A stretch of 64,000 bases of DNA, taken from assembly GCA_900109485.1 (NCBI GenBank), contig FOAY01000002.1, positions 82,392-146,391 on the forward strand. Reading direction: 5' to 3'. The notes under the pieces were generated by a model. The model had not been told where the DNA came from. It saw only the letters and a program-made list of their open reading frames with translations, and ran no database searches. The DNA is from Kosakonia sacchari. Its GTDB lineage: Bacteria > Pseudomonadota > Gammaproteobacteria > Enterobacterales > Enterobacteriaceae. Position 1 is the stretch's first letter; each line of letters begins with the position of its first letter. The position numbers and the translations under genes were made by a program. Shown here in pieces: positions 17,368-25,043 of this stretch.

Positions 17368-19278
17368 GTGCGATTCCCGAACCAACGTTTAGCGCAGCTG
17401 TTTATGATGTTGCAAAACGAGACACTGCCGCAGGATGAACTGGCACAAAGGCTGTCGGTCTCCACGCGTACCGTTCGGGCCGATATCACCGCCTTAAATG
17501 CGCTGCTGGAGCACCACGGCGCACAATTTATTTTGACGCGCGGCAGCGGTTATCAACTGAAGATCGATGATGCTACGCGTTACCAGACATTACAGGCCGC
17601 CCGCCCGCGCGCGCTGCGTATTCCTCGCAGCGGGCCGGAGCGCGTGCACTACCTGGTGGTGCGGTTTCTGACCTCTGCCTTTTCCCTGAAGCTGGAAGAT
17701 CTGGCGGATGAGTGGTTTGTCAGCCGCGCCACGCTGCAAAACGACATGACCGAAGTGCGTGAATGGTTTTCCCGCTATCGCCTGACGCTGGAAACCCGTC
17801 CGCGCCACGGCATGAAGCTGTTTGGCAGCGAGATGGCGCTGCGCGCCTGTCTGACGGATCTGCTGTTTGAACTGGCGCAGCAGAACGCGCACAACCCGCT
17901 GATCACCGAAGAGGCGCTCAACCCTGGCGTGCCGGAAGCGCTGGCCGCCATTCTGCATGATTGCTTTAGCCGCTATCACATTCGCCTGACTGATGAGGGC
18001 GATCTGTTTATCCGCCTCTATTGTGCGGTGGCGGTGCGGCGTATCAGCGAAGGGTATCCGCTCTCGGAATTTACCGCCGAAGATGGCGATGAGAACGTGC
18101 GCGATGCGGCGCGCGCCATTTCTGCCGCGCTACAGCAACTGGCGGGAAAACCGCTGGCTGCCTCGGAAGAACACTGGCTGCGGGTGCATATTGCCGGGCG
18201 GCGCGTGCAGGAGATTGCGCCGAGCGCCATCAGCGCGGACGACGACGAAACGCTGGTGAATTACATTCTCGGCTATATCAACACGCACTATAACTACAAC
18301 CTGCAAAATGACGATCAACTGCATGCGGATTTACTGACGCACATTAAAACCATGATCACCCGCGTGCGTTACCAGATCATGATCCCTAACCCGTTGCTGG
18401 ATAACATCAAACAGCACTATCCGATGGCCTGGGACATGACGCTGGCGGCGGTATCCAGTTGGGGTAAATACACGCCGTATGTCATCAGTGAAAACGAAAT
18501 TGGCTTCCTGGTGCTGCATATTGGCGTAGGGCTTGAGCGCCACTACAACATTGGCTACCAGCGCCAGCCGCGCGTACTGCTGGTGTGCGATGCCGGGAAT
18601 GCGATGGTGCGGATGATTGAAGCGGTGCTGGCGCGCAAATATCCGCAAATTGTCGTCTCGCGCACCGTGACGCTGCGCGACTACGAGCAATGCGACGGTA
18701 TTGCGGAAGATTTTGTCATTTCCACCGCGCGGATCAGCGAGAAAGACAAACCGATCGTCACCATCGCGCCTTTCCCCACCGATTACCAACTGGAGCAGAT
18801 CGGCAAGCTGGTGCTGGTGGACAGAACGCGTCCGTGGATGCTGGAAAAGTATTTTGATGCCGCGCATTTCCGCATTATCGACGGCGCAATGGATCAGCAG
18901 ACGCTGTTTAAAACCCTTTGCGATCAGCTGCAGGATGAAGGTTTTGTCGGCGCAGAGTTTGTGGATTCCGTGGTGGAGCGTGAAGCGATTGTCAGCACCA
19001 TGCTCGGCGAAGGCATCGCGTTACCGCACGCGCTGGGTCTGCTGGCGAAAAAAACCGTTGTCTACACCGTGCTCGCGCCAAAAGGTATTCAGTGGGGCGA
19101 GGAGATCGCGCATGTCATCTTCCTGCTGGCGATCAGTAAAAGCGAGTATGAAGAGGCGATGGCGATCTACGATATTTTTGTCACCTTCCTGCGCGAGCGC
19201 GCAGCATCAAGGCTTTGCGATTGCGCCAATTTCGCTGCCTTCCGCAGCGTGGCGATGGAGTGCGTCAGCCGGTTCTGA
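17368..19278 (+). CDS. BglG/MtlR-type transcriptional regulator with PRD, EIIB-like and EIIA domains
   Basis: 636 residues in the order: HTH_11 (1-65), second HTH (about 90-160), PRD1 (about 180-285), PRD2 (about 290-395, His319 and His384), an EIIB-like domain with Cys407 in LLVCDAGNAM, and a fructose/mannitol-type EIIA domain with the phospho-His in GEGIALPHALG (His554). These proteins activate transcription when dephosphorylated or phosphorylated by PTS components. In PRD1 the first conserved His position is not evident (FIRLYCAVAVRRI), while His274 is present. It sits 14 bases after the lactonase gene and probably controls the whole cluster. Confidence 0.88.
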   Translation: MRFPNQRLAQLFMMLQNETLPQDELAQRLSVSTRTVRADITALNALLEHHGAQFILTRGSGYQLKIDDATRYQTLQAARPRALRIPRSGPERVHYLVVRFLTSAFSLKLEDLADEWFVSRATLQNDMTEVREWFSRYRLTLETRPRHGMKLFGSEMALRACLTDLLFELAQQNAHNPLITEEALNPGVPEALAAILHDCFSRYHIRLTDEGDLFIRLYCAVAVRRISEGYPLSEFTAEDGDENVRDAARAISAALQQLAGKPLAASEEHWLRVHIAGRRVQEIAPSAISADDDETLVNYILGYINTHYNYNLQNDDQLHADLLTHIKTMITRVRYQIMIPNPLLDNIKQHYPMAWDMTLAAVSSWGKYTPYVISENEIGFLVLHIGVGLERHYNIGYQRQPRVLLVCDAGNAMVRMIEAVLARKYPQIVVSRTVTLRDYEQCDGIAEDFVISTARISEKDKPIVTIAPFPTDYQLEQIGKLVLVDRTRPWMLEKYFDAAHFRIIDGAMDQQTLFKTLCDQLQDEGFVGAEFVDSVVEREAIVSTMLGEGIALPHALGLLAKKTVVYTVLAPKGIQWGEEIAHVIFLLAISKSEYEEAMAIYDIFVTFLRERAASRLCDCANFAAFRSVAMECVSRF

Positions 19279-19308
19279 CACAACCGGGTAGTGGCTACCC
19301 GGTTGTGT
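19278..19308. terminator. strong hairpin between convergent regulator and SDR genes
   Basis: A perfect 14-bp stem (ACACAACCGGGTAG / CTACCCGGTTGTGT) with a 3-base loop starts at the last base of the regulator stop codon and ends just before the SDR stop codon. It lacks a clear U-tract on either strand but lies exactly where convergent transcripts meet. Confidence 0.6.
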
Positions 19309-19313
19309 AGGGG

Positions 19314-20147
19314 TTACCCGTCGGTGGAGCGCGTCACGTTTTCCCAGGCGTTGATTTCTGTTGTCAGCGTCGCCAGTTTCTCCCGCACCAGCGTGAGCGC
19401 ATCGCTACCTAACAGCAGATGGGCGGGCGGCGTGGCGCTTTGCATAATGCTCAGGATCGCGCGGGCGGCTTTTGCCGTATCACCCAGTTGCTTGCCGCTT
19501 TTCTCCTCGCGCGCTTTGCGGATCGGGTCGAAAAGCGCATCGTAATCGGCAATGGAGCGGGGCGTGCGGATCATCGAACGGCCCGCCCATTCAGTACGAA
19601 ACGAACCGGGCGCGACGGCGGTAACAAAAATGCCAAACGGCTGCACCTCTTTGCCCAGCGCGTCGGAAATTCCCTCCAGCGCAAACTTGCTGCCACAGTA
19701 GTAAGTAATGCCCGGCATGGTAATGAACCCCCCCATCGAGGTGATGTTGATAATGTGCCCGCGCCGCCGCTGGCGCATGCCCGGAAGCACCGCTTTCATC
19801 ATGGCGACGGCGCCGAACACGTTAACCTCAAACTGGCGGCGCAGGGCGTCCAGCGATGACTCTTCCATCACCCCTTCATGACCGTAACCGGCGTTATTCA
19901 CCAGCACATCAATTGGCCCCACGCTGGTTTGCGCTTCGGCAATGACATTGTCGATCGCGGAGAAATCCGTGACATCCAGGATGCGCCCGTAAGCGCGGCC
20001 AGAGGACAGCGCCTCAAACGCTTGTTTTGCCTCCGTATTACGCACCGTACCGATCACGCGATAGCCAGCGGCCAGCGCTTCCTGCGCCAGCGCGCGGCCA
20101 AAACCGCTGCTGACGCCGGTAATAAAAACAATTTTTTCTGCGGACAT
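19314..20147 (-). CDS. short-chain dehydrogenase/reductase
   Basis: 277 residues of a classical SDR: the nucleotide loop TGVSSGFG (residues 10-17), the NNAGYG motif, catalytic Ser in NITSMGG and the YCGSK active-site Tyr/Lys pair. The Arg after the first strand (GTVRNTE) suggests NADPH. The substrate is not predictable. It is divergent from an AraC-type regulator, a common regulator/oxidoreductase pairing. Confidence 0.88.
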   Translation of the reverse strand: MSAEKIVFITGVSSGFGRALAQEALAAGYRVIGTVRNTEAKQAFEALSSGRAYGRILDVTDFSAIDNVIAEAQTSVGPIDVLVNNAGYGHEGVMEESSLDALRRQFEVNVFGAVAMMKAVLPGMRQRRRGHIINITSMGGFITMPGITYYCGSKFALEGISDALGKEVQPFGIFVTAVAPGSFRTEWAGRSMIRTPRSIADYDALFDPIRKAREEKSGKQLGDTAKAARAILSIMQSATPPAHLLLGSDALTLVREKLATLTTEINAWENVTRSTDG

Positions 20148-20250
20148 TGTCGTACTCCCATGAAAAATGGAAGCTGCATAATATTGTCTGTACTGGGCGT
20201 TTTTTAGGCCATATATTCTCTTTTTATTGCCTAAAATTCTGAGTGACGGT

Positions 20251-21192
20251 GTGACGATGCATTTCCCCGACCAGCCGCAAATGGTGGCGCTGTTGAAAGA
20301 ACTGGCTCCGCAGGAGGGTTACAATCTGACGGCGCTCGCGGATATTCGTATTCTGCGATCCGATCGCCCGCTCGCCAGAACGCCGGTGCTCTACGATCCC
20401 GGCATTGTCATTGTCTGCCAGGGCAGTAAACGCGGCTATTTCGGCGAGCAACTCTACCTTTATGACGAACAGCATTATCTGGCCGTTTCGGTTCCGGTGC
20501 CTTTTGTGATGGAAACCGAGGCGTCTGCCGAACGTCCGTTGCTGGCTATCTATATGCATCTCGATTTTCAGGTCGCGGCGGAGTTGCTGCTCCACATTGA
20601 GCAGCAGGGAGCCATGCATGCGGCGGCAGCGCCGCAAAGTATGATGTCCAGCCCGATGGACGGTGGGATGCGGAAATCGGTATTGCGGTTGCTGGAGGCG
20701 CTAAGCTCCCCGCTGGAGGCGGCGGTCCTTGGGCCAGCACTGGTGCGTGAGCTCTATTTCCGCGTATTAACCGGCGCGCAGGGACATGCCATGCGTTCCG
20801 CGCTGGCGCTGCAGGGGCAATTCGGCAGAATCTGCAAGGTGCTGCGGCATATTCATGCTGCGTATCACCAACCGCTGAGTTTGAGGCAACTGGCAGATGA
20901 GGCGGGAATGAGCGTGCCCACATTTCATAGTCATTTCAAAACGATGACGCAGATGCCGCCGATGCAGTATGTCAAATCAGTGCGGCTGCACCAGGCGCGA
21001 ATGCTGATGGTTCGCCAGGAGATGACGGCTGCCGCAGCCAGCTATGCGGTGGGGTATGAAAGCCCGTCACAATTTAATCGCGAGTTCAAACGGTTGTTTG
21101 GCCTGCCGCCTGCGCAAGAAGTACAGAGAATGCAGCAGAGTTTCGCCGTCCCGCCGCCGCATCCGGCTTCTGACTTTATCTCTTCGCACTGA
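20251..21192 (+). CDS. AraC-family transcriptional regulator, YqhC-like
   Basis: About 313 residues: an N-terminal AraC_N cupin-like half (VLYDPGIVIVCQGSKRGYFG) and a C-terminal double helix-turn-helix (LSLRQLADEAGMSVPTFHSHFKTMT ... SYAVGYESPSQFNREFKRLFG). The layout matches E. coli YqhC, which activates a neighbouring aldehyde reductase gene in response to aldehydes, so control of the divergent SDR gene is likely. The start is uncertain: TTG 20227, GTG 20251 and ATG 20257 are all possible; GTG 20251 has GAG seven bases upstream. Confidence 0.85.
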   Translation: MTMHFPDQPQMVALLKELAPQEGYNLTALADIRILRSDRPLARTPVLYDPGIVIVCQGSKRGYFGEQLYLYDEQHYLAVSVPVPFVMETEASAERPLLAIYMHLDFQVAAELLLHIEQQGAMHAAAAPQSMMSSPMDGGMRKSVLRLLEALSSPLEAAVLGPALVRELYFRVLTGAQGHAMRSALALQGQFGRICKVLRHIHAAYHQPLSLRQLADEAGMSVPTFHSHFKTMTQMPPMQYVKSVRLHQARMLMVRQEMTAAAASYAVGYESPSQFNREFKRLFGLPPAQEVQRMQQSFAVPPPHPASDFISSH

Positions 21193-21232
21193 GTTTTTGC
21201 GAGCCGCTTTCCAGAACTGCATGTAATGCGAA

Positions 21233-21254
21233 TGTAATGCTATATTGCATTACA
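21233..21254. promoter_or_regulatory. operator of the relBE-type pair
   Basis: The inverted repeat TGTAATGC-tatatt-GCATTACA, preceded by another TGTAATGC copy at 21222-21229. The TATATT core could serve as the -10 element. RelB-type ribbon-helix-helix antitoxins repress their own promoters by binding such repeats. Confidence 0.65.
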
Positions 21255-21278
21255 CATTCTCTTTTTACCGGAGGCATA

Positions 21279-21521
21279 ATGGCCACGCTAAATGTACGAC
21301 TGGATGACAATCTCAAGGAAGAGGCCTGGACCGTGCTGGAAAAACTCAATATCACGCCGACGGAAGCGGTTCGTATGCTGTTTCAGTATGTGGCGGAAAA
21401 TGGACGTATGCCGATTAAGACCGTGACGGTGAGCGACGATGAAGAAGCGCTGTTGAAAATCATCAGGGAACGGCTGGCAAATCCGCAGAAAGGCATCAGG
21501 GTTACTCTGGATGACCTATGA
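21279..21521 (+). CDS. RelB/DinJ-family antitoxin
   Basis: 80 residues, starting MATLNVRLDDNLKEEAWTVLE after a GGAGG site; an ATG at 21237 is open but lies in the operator region. The N-terminal beta strand and two helices make the ribbon-helix-helix DNA-binding fold; the C-terminal part (DEEALLKIIRERLANPQKGIRVT) would wrap the toxin. It overlaps the toxin gene by 11 bases, as is usual for such pairs. Confidence 0.9.
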   Translation: MATLNVRLDDNLKEEAWTVLEKLNITPTEAVRMLFQYVAENGRMPIKTVTVSDDEEALLKIIRERLANPQKGIRVTLDDL

Positions 21522-21795
21522 ACTGGTCTTTGATCCGCGGGCATACCGGGAGTGGGAAAAGCTGGGGGAGACAGTAAGAGCACAATTCAAAAAGAAACTT
21601 GCGGACGTTCTGGTTCAACCACGGATTGAGGCTGCCCGACTGCATGACTTTCCGGATTGCTATAAGATCAAACTCAGGTCGTCTGGCTACCGGCTGATTT
21701 ATCAGGTCCGGGATAACATCGTGACGGTGTTTGTTATCGCTGTGGGAAAGCGAGAAAAGGCGACCGCTTACCGGCAAGCCCGTAAGCGGTTGTAG
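21511..21795 (+). CDS. RelE-family toxin (mRNA interferase)
   Basis: 94 residues of the RelE fold: MTYELVFDPRAYREWEKLGETVRAQFKKKL, then LHDFPDCYKIKLRSSGYRLIYQV and the C-terminal VTVFVIAVGKREKATAYRQA. RelE proteins cut mRNA in the ribosomal A site. The basic residues used for this (Lys/Arg in the helix, Arg in SSGYRLIYQ, C-terminal KRE and Tyr) are present, so the toxin looks intact. Confidence 0.9.
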   Translation: MTYELVFDPRAYREWEKLGETVRAQFKKKLADVLVQPRIEAARLHDFPDCYKIKLRSSGYRLIYQVRDNIVTVFVIAVGKREKATAYRQARKRL

Positions 21796-21801
21796 CAATA
21801 T

Positions 21802-22266
21802 TCACCGCAAGTGATGCACAACCTGGTTGCTGCTGCCGCGCCAGATCAGCATCGGGTCTTTCAGATCCTGAACGAATTTACCGTCAACCAGCACGTTGAT
21901 CAGGGCCACCACCTCAAGCTGGGCGGCATTCAGTTCATCCATTTTGTAACCGGTCCACACCCAGATATCTTTGCCGGGGCATTCGGCGCGGATGCGGGTC
22001 ACCAGCTTTAAAATGTCCGGCACGTTCTGCGGGTGTAGCGGATCGCCGCCGGAGAGCGAAATGCCCTGGCGTTTAACGCGCGTATCGTTGAGATCGGCGA
22101 TGATGCGATCTTCCATCTCCCGCGTGAAAGGAACGCCGGAATTAAGCCGCCAGGTGCTTTTGTTGTAGCAGCCGGGGCACTCGTGTACGCAACCGGAGAC
22201 GAACAGGGTGCAGCGGGTGCCGGGGCCATTAACAATGTCTACAGGATAATATTGGTGATAATTCAT
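21802..22266 (-). CDS. nrdG: anaerobic ribonucleotide reductase activating protein
   Basis: A 154-residue radical-SAM enzyme that puts the glycyl radical on NrdD under anaerobic conditions. The Fe-S cluster cysteines CVHECPGC (Cys26, Cys30, Cys33) are intact, with the GGDPLHP SAM-binding motif downstream. The family start is MNYHQYYPVD at 22266. It is downstream of nrdD in the same direction, separated by 261 bases that hold an ERIC and a REP element. Confidence 0.98.
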   Translation of the reverse strand: MNYHQYYPVDIVNGPGTRCTLFVSGCVHECPGCYNKSTWRLNSGVPFTREMEDRIIADLNDTRVKRQGISLSGGDPLHPQNVPDILKLVTRIRAECPGKDIWVWTGYKMDELNAAQLEVVALINVLVDGKFVQDLKDPMLIWRGSSNQVVHHLR

Positions 22267-22271
22267 TTTTC

Positions 22272-22391
22272 CTCGTCGCATTTGGCGCTGTAGCTGCGTT
22301 GGCTGCTCGAGCGCACCCGGGTCACTTACTGGAGTAAGCTCCCCGGGATTTACTCGTTTGCCGCCTTGCTACAACATCAACTGCTTAGAGG
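22272..22391. repeat. ERIC (IRU) element
   Basis: The segments GCTGCGTTGGCTGC, GTCACTTACT, GAGTAAGCTCCCCGGG and TTTGCCGCCTTGCTACAAC match the reverse of the known ERIC consensus, including both priming regions used in ERIC-PCR, and the length of about 120 bp fits. It sits between nrdD and nrdG and is transcribed with them. Confidence 0.8.
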
Positions 22392-22410
22392 AAACGCATC
22401 AGACAAAAAG

Positions 22411-22520
22411 TTGTAGCGGCAGAAAACGTAGGCCCGATAAGCGTAGCGCCATCGGGCAATCAGCTACGGTGGCGTCACTGGCCGTATGCCCGGCGCGGTA
22501 AACGCCATTCACCGGGCAAG
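22411..22520. repeat. REP/BIME element between nrdD and nrdG
   Basis: GTAGGCCCGATAAGCGTAGCGCCATCGGGCAA is a typical REP stem (quoted in part: CCCGATAAGCG ... GCCATCGGG), followed by a second, degenerate inverted copy (GCCCGGCGCGGTAAACGCC ... CACCGGGCAAG). It probably protects the nrdD transcript. Confidence 0.75.
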
Positions 22521-22527
22521 GGAGCTG

Positions 22528-24663
22528 TTAACCGAGTTGCCCGTTACCGAGGTGCTTCACGCGGCGTTTAACTTCTTCCTGTTTACCGGCGTTAAACGGA
22601 CGGGCATCCGGGCTGCCGAGATAGCCGCAAACGCGGCGCGTGACCGAAACGCGCGCGGCGTCGTGGTTGCCGCATTTCGGGCAGGTGAAGCCTTTACTGG
22701 TGCACTCGAACTCGCCGGTAAAACCGCACTCGTAACACTCATCAATCGGCGTATTGGTGCCGTAATACGGCACATGCTGATAGCTATAATCCCAGACATC
22801 TTCCAGCGCCCGCAGGTTGTGCTGAATGTTCGGATACTCGCCATAGCAGATAAAACCGCCGCTGGCCAAAGGCGGATACGGCGCTTCGAAATCGATCTTG
22901 TCGTACGGGTTAACCTTTTTCTCGACGTCGAGGTGGAAGCTGTTGGTGTAGTAGCCTTTGTCGGTTACTCCATCCACGACGCCAAACTCAGCGGTATCCA
23001 GGCGGCAGAAGCGATCGCACAGGTTCTCGCTCGGCGTGCTGTAGAGGCTAAAACCGTAACCGGTCTCTTCTTTCCACTGATCGACCGCTTGGCGCAGGCG
23101 TTCGACAATCGCCACGCCTTTTGCCCGCAGCGCTTCGCTGTCGTAAATATGCTTGTTGCCGGAGAGCGCGTTGATGGTTTCGTGAATACCGATATAGCCC
23201 AGCGAAATCGATGCGCGGCCATTTTTGAAAATAGAGGAAATATCGTCGTCCGCTTTCAGACGTACGCCGCATGCGCCTTCCATATAAAGGATCGGCGCCA
23301 CGCGCGCTTTCACGCCTTCCAGACGGGCGATACGGGTCATCAGCGCTTTACGCGCCAGTTCCAGGCGGCTGTCGAGCAGTTTCCAGAACGCCGCTTCGTT
23401 GCCTTTCGCTTCCAGCGCGATGCGCGGCAGGTTCAGACTGATCACGCCCAGGTTGTTACGCCCATCATGGATCTGCTCGCCGTTCTCTTCATAGACGCCG
23501 AGGAAGCTGCGGCAGCCCATTGGCGTTTTGAACGAGCCGGTGACTTTAACCACTTGATCGTAGTTGAGAATATCCGGATACATACGCTTGCTTGCGCACT
23601 CCAGCGCCAGCTGCTTGATGTCATAATTCGGATCGTCAAACTTATGATTGAGACCGTCACGGATGGCGAACACCAGTTTCGGGAACACGGCGGTTTTGCG
23701 GTTTTTACCCAGACCGGCAATACGGTTACGCAGAATGGATTGCTGGATCAGACGGGATTCCCAACTGGTACCCAGGCCGAAACCAAAGGTGACGAACGGC
23801 GTCTGACCGTTGGCGGTGTGCAGCGTGTTGACTTCATATTCCAGCGACTGGAACGCGTCGTAACACTCTTTCTCGGTGCGGCTGTGGGCGTAGCCGTCGG
23901 CGTCCGGAATCTGCCACTCTTCTGCTACCTTGCGATGTTTTTTGAAGCTGGCGGTGACAAACGGCGCCAGTACTTCATCGATACGGTTAATGGTCGTGCC
24001 GCCGTAGATATGGCTGGCGACCTGGGCGATGATCTGCGCGGTGACGGCGGTCGCGGTCGAGATCGATTTCGGCGGTTCAATTTCCGCGTTACCCATTTTA
24101 AAGCCGTGCGTCAGCATGCCTTTCAGATCGATCAGCATGCAGTTGAACATCGGGAAGAACGGCGAGTAATCCAGATCGTGATAGTGGATTTCGCCACGTT
24201 CGTGGGCCAGAACGACATCGCGCGGCAGCAAGTGCTGACGGGCATAGTGTTTGGCAACAATCCCTGCCAGCAAATCGCGCTGCGTCGGGATCACTTTACT
24301 GTCTTTGTTGGCGTTCTCGTTCAGCAGCGCCGAGTTGGTCTGCTCGACAAGCCCGCGAATATCCTGGTTCAGGCGGCCACGTTTTTCACGCGCGATATCG
24401 CGATCGTGGCGATACTCGATATAGGCGCGCGCCAGCTGTTTGTACGGCCCGGACATCAACTGGTTTTCAACGGCCGTCTGGATCTCGCTGATGTCAACCT
24501 GCGACCGATCCTGCATTTGACGACTGATTACGTCTGCGACGGTGGCGCAATAATCTGCGTCATCGACTCCCGCTGCTTTAGCTGCACGCAAAATCGCTTC
24601 TTGAATGCGCTCTGATTTGAAAGGCACTTTACAGCCATCTCGTTTCATCACATGCGGTGTCAT
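22528..24663 (-). CDS. nrdD: anaerobic ribonucleoside-triphosphate reductase, class III
   Basis: 711 residues. It reduces ribonucleoside triphosphates to dNTPs without oxygen, using formate as reductant. It has an N-terminal ATP-cone (about 1-95, MTPHVMKRDGCKVPF), a glycyl-radical barrel, a C-terminal four-Cys zinc site (CYECGF ... CPKCG) and the radical Gly680 in RRVCGYLGS. The length equals the E. coli protein within one residue. nrdG follows it. The upstream region has NrdR-like and FNR-like sites. Confidence 0.98.
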   Translation of the reverse strand: MTPHVMKRDGCKVPFKSERIQEAILRAAKAAGVDDADYCATVADVISRQMQDRSQVDISEIQTAVENQLMSGPYKQLARAYIEYRHDRDIAREKRGRLNQDIRGLVEQTNSALLNENANKDSKVIPTQRDLLAGIVAKHYARQHLLPRDVVLAHERGEIHYHDLDYSPFFPMFNCMLIDLKGMLTHGFKMGNAEIEPPKSISTATAVTAQIIAQVASHIYGGTTINRIDEVLAPFVTASFKKHRKVAEEWQIPDADGYAHSRTEKECYDAFQSLEYEVNTLHTANGQTPFVTFGFGLGTSWESRLIQQSILRNRIAGLGKNRKTAVFPKLVFAIRDGLNHKFDDPNYDIKQLALECASKRMYPDILNYDQVVKVTGSFKTPMGCRSFLGVYEENGEQIHDGRNNLGVISLNLPRIALEAKGNEAAFWKLLDSRLELARKALMTRIARLEGVKARVAPILYMEGACGVRLKADDDISSIFKNGRASISLGYIGIHETINALSGNKHIYDSEALRAKGVAIVERLRQAVDQWKEETGYGFSLYSTPSENLCDRFCRLDTAEFGVVDGVTDKGYYTNSFHLDVEKKVNPYDKIDFEAPYPPLASGGFICYGEYPNIQHNLRALEDVWDYSYQHVPYYGTNTPIDECYECGFTGEFECTSKGFTCPKCGNHDAARVSVTRRVCGYLGSPDARPFNAGKQEEVKRRVKHLGNGQLG

Positions 24664-24824
24664 GATTACTCCATTTTAAAAAACAGGTTATCCACAATGG
24701 AAGACGCACTCATGGCTTAGCTATTCATTACTAAAACCAATGAGTTTGTCTTGTTTTGGCCCGCGTTATCCACAGCGTGTATAGGTTCCCGTGGGGACGG
24801 CTTGTTTGAATAGTAGACGGAAAA

Positions 24825-24880
24825 TACAAGATATTGGGCCGGAGAGCATTCTAAATTCTATATATAGTGATTTGCATCAA
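24825..24880 (-). promoter_or_regulatory. putative NrdR boxes and FNR site of nrdDG
   Basis: ATTCTATATATAGTGA (24855-24870) resembles the NrdR box ACACTATATATAGTGT, and TACAAGATATTGGGCC (24825-24840) is a weaker copy 30 bases away, about three helical turns as expected for NrdR box pairs. GTGAT-ttgc-ATCAA (24867-24880) matches FNR TTGAT-N4-ATCAA at 9 of 10 positions. Both regulators are known to control enteric nrdDG. Confidence 0.55.
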
Positions 24881-24996
24881 ACATGTTTGCGTTTTTATTG
24901 ACTCAGGACAAAGTAAAAATTTGATAGCACAGAGGACGGGCACCCTGGCGGAATGTAAATTTTAGCGTTCTCATTTTGACTAAAAATTCAACAAAA

Positions 24997-25018
24997 ACAG
25001 CAGGCTTATGCCTGCTGT
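24997..25018 (-). terminator. rho-independent terminator of treBC
   Basis: Stem ACAGCAGGC-ttat-GCCTGCTGT. On the minus strand it is followed by TTTTTGTTG, a good U-tract, 26 bases after the treC stop. Confidence 0.85.
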
Positions 25019-25043
25019 TGTGTTTGCGTTTAGTCGGATAAGT

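Larger units (their letters stand above)
24664..25043. other. intergenic region upstream of nrdD and downstream of treC
   Basis: 380 bases without a gene. The left part is AT-rich nrdD promoter DNA with the regulatory sites at 24825-24880; the right end holds the treC terminator at 24997-25018. No small reading frame with a convincing ribosome-binding site was seen. Confidence 0.6.

Noticed and set aside
22486-24615. A 709-codon open frame on the plus strand opposite nrdD
   Set aside because: It is the antisense shadow of nrdD; the minus-strand product has the glycyl-radical and zinc motifs, while the plus-strand product has no recognisable pattern.
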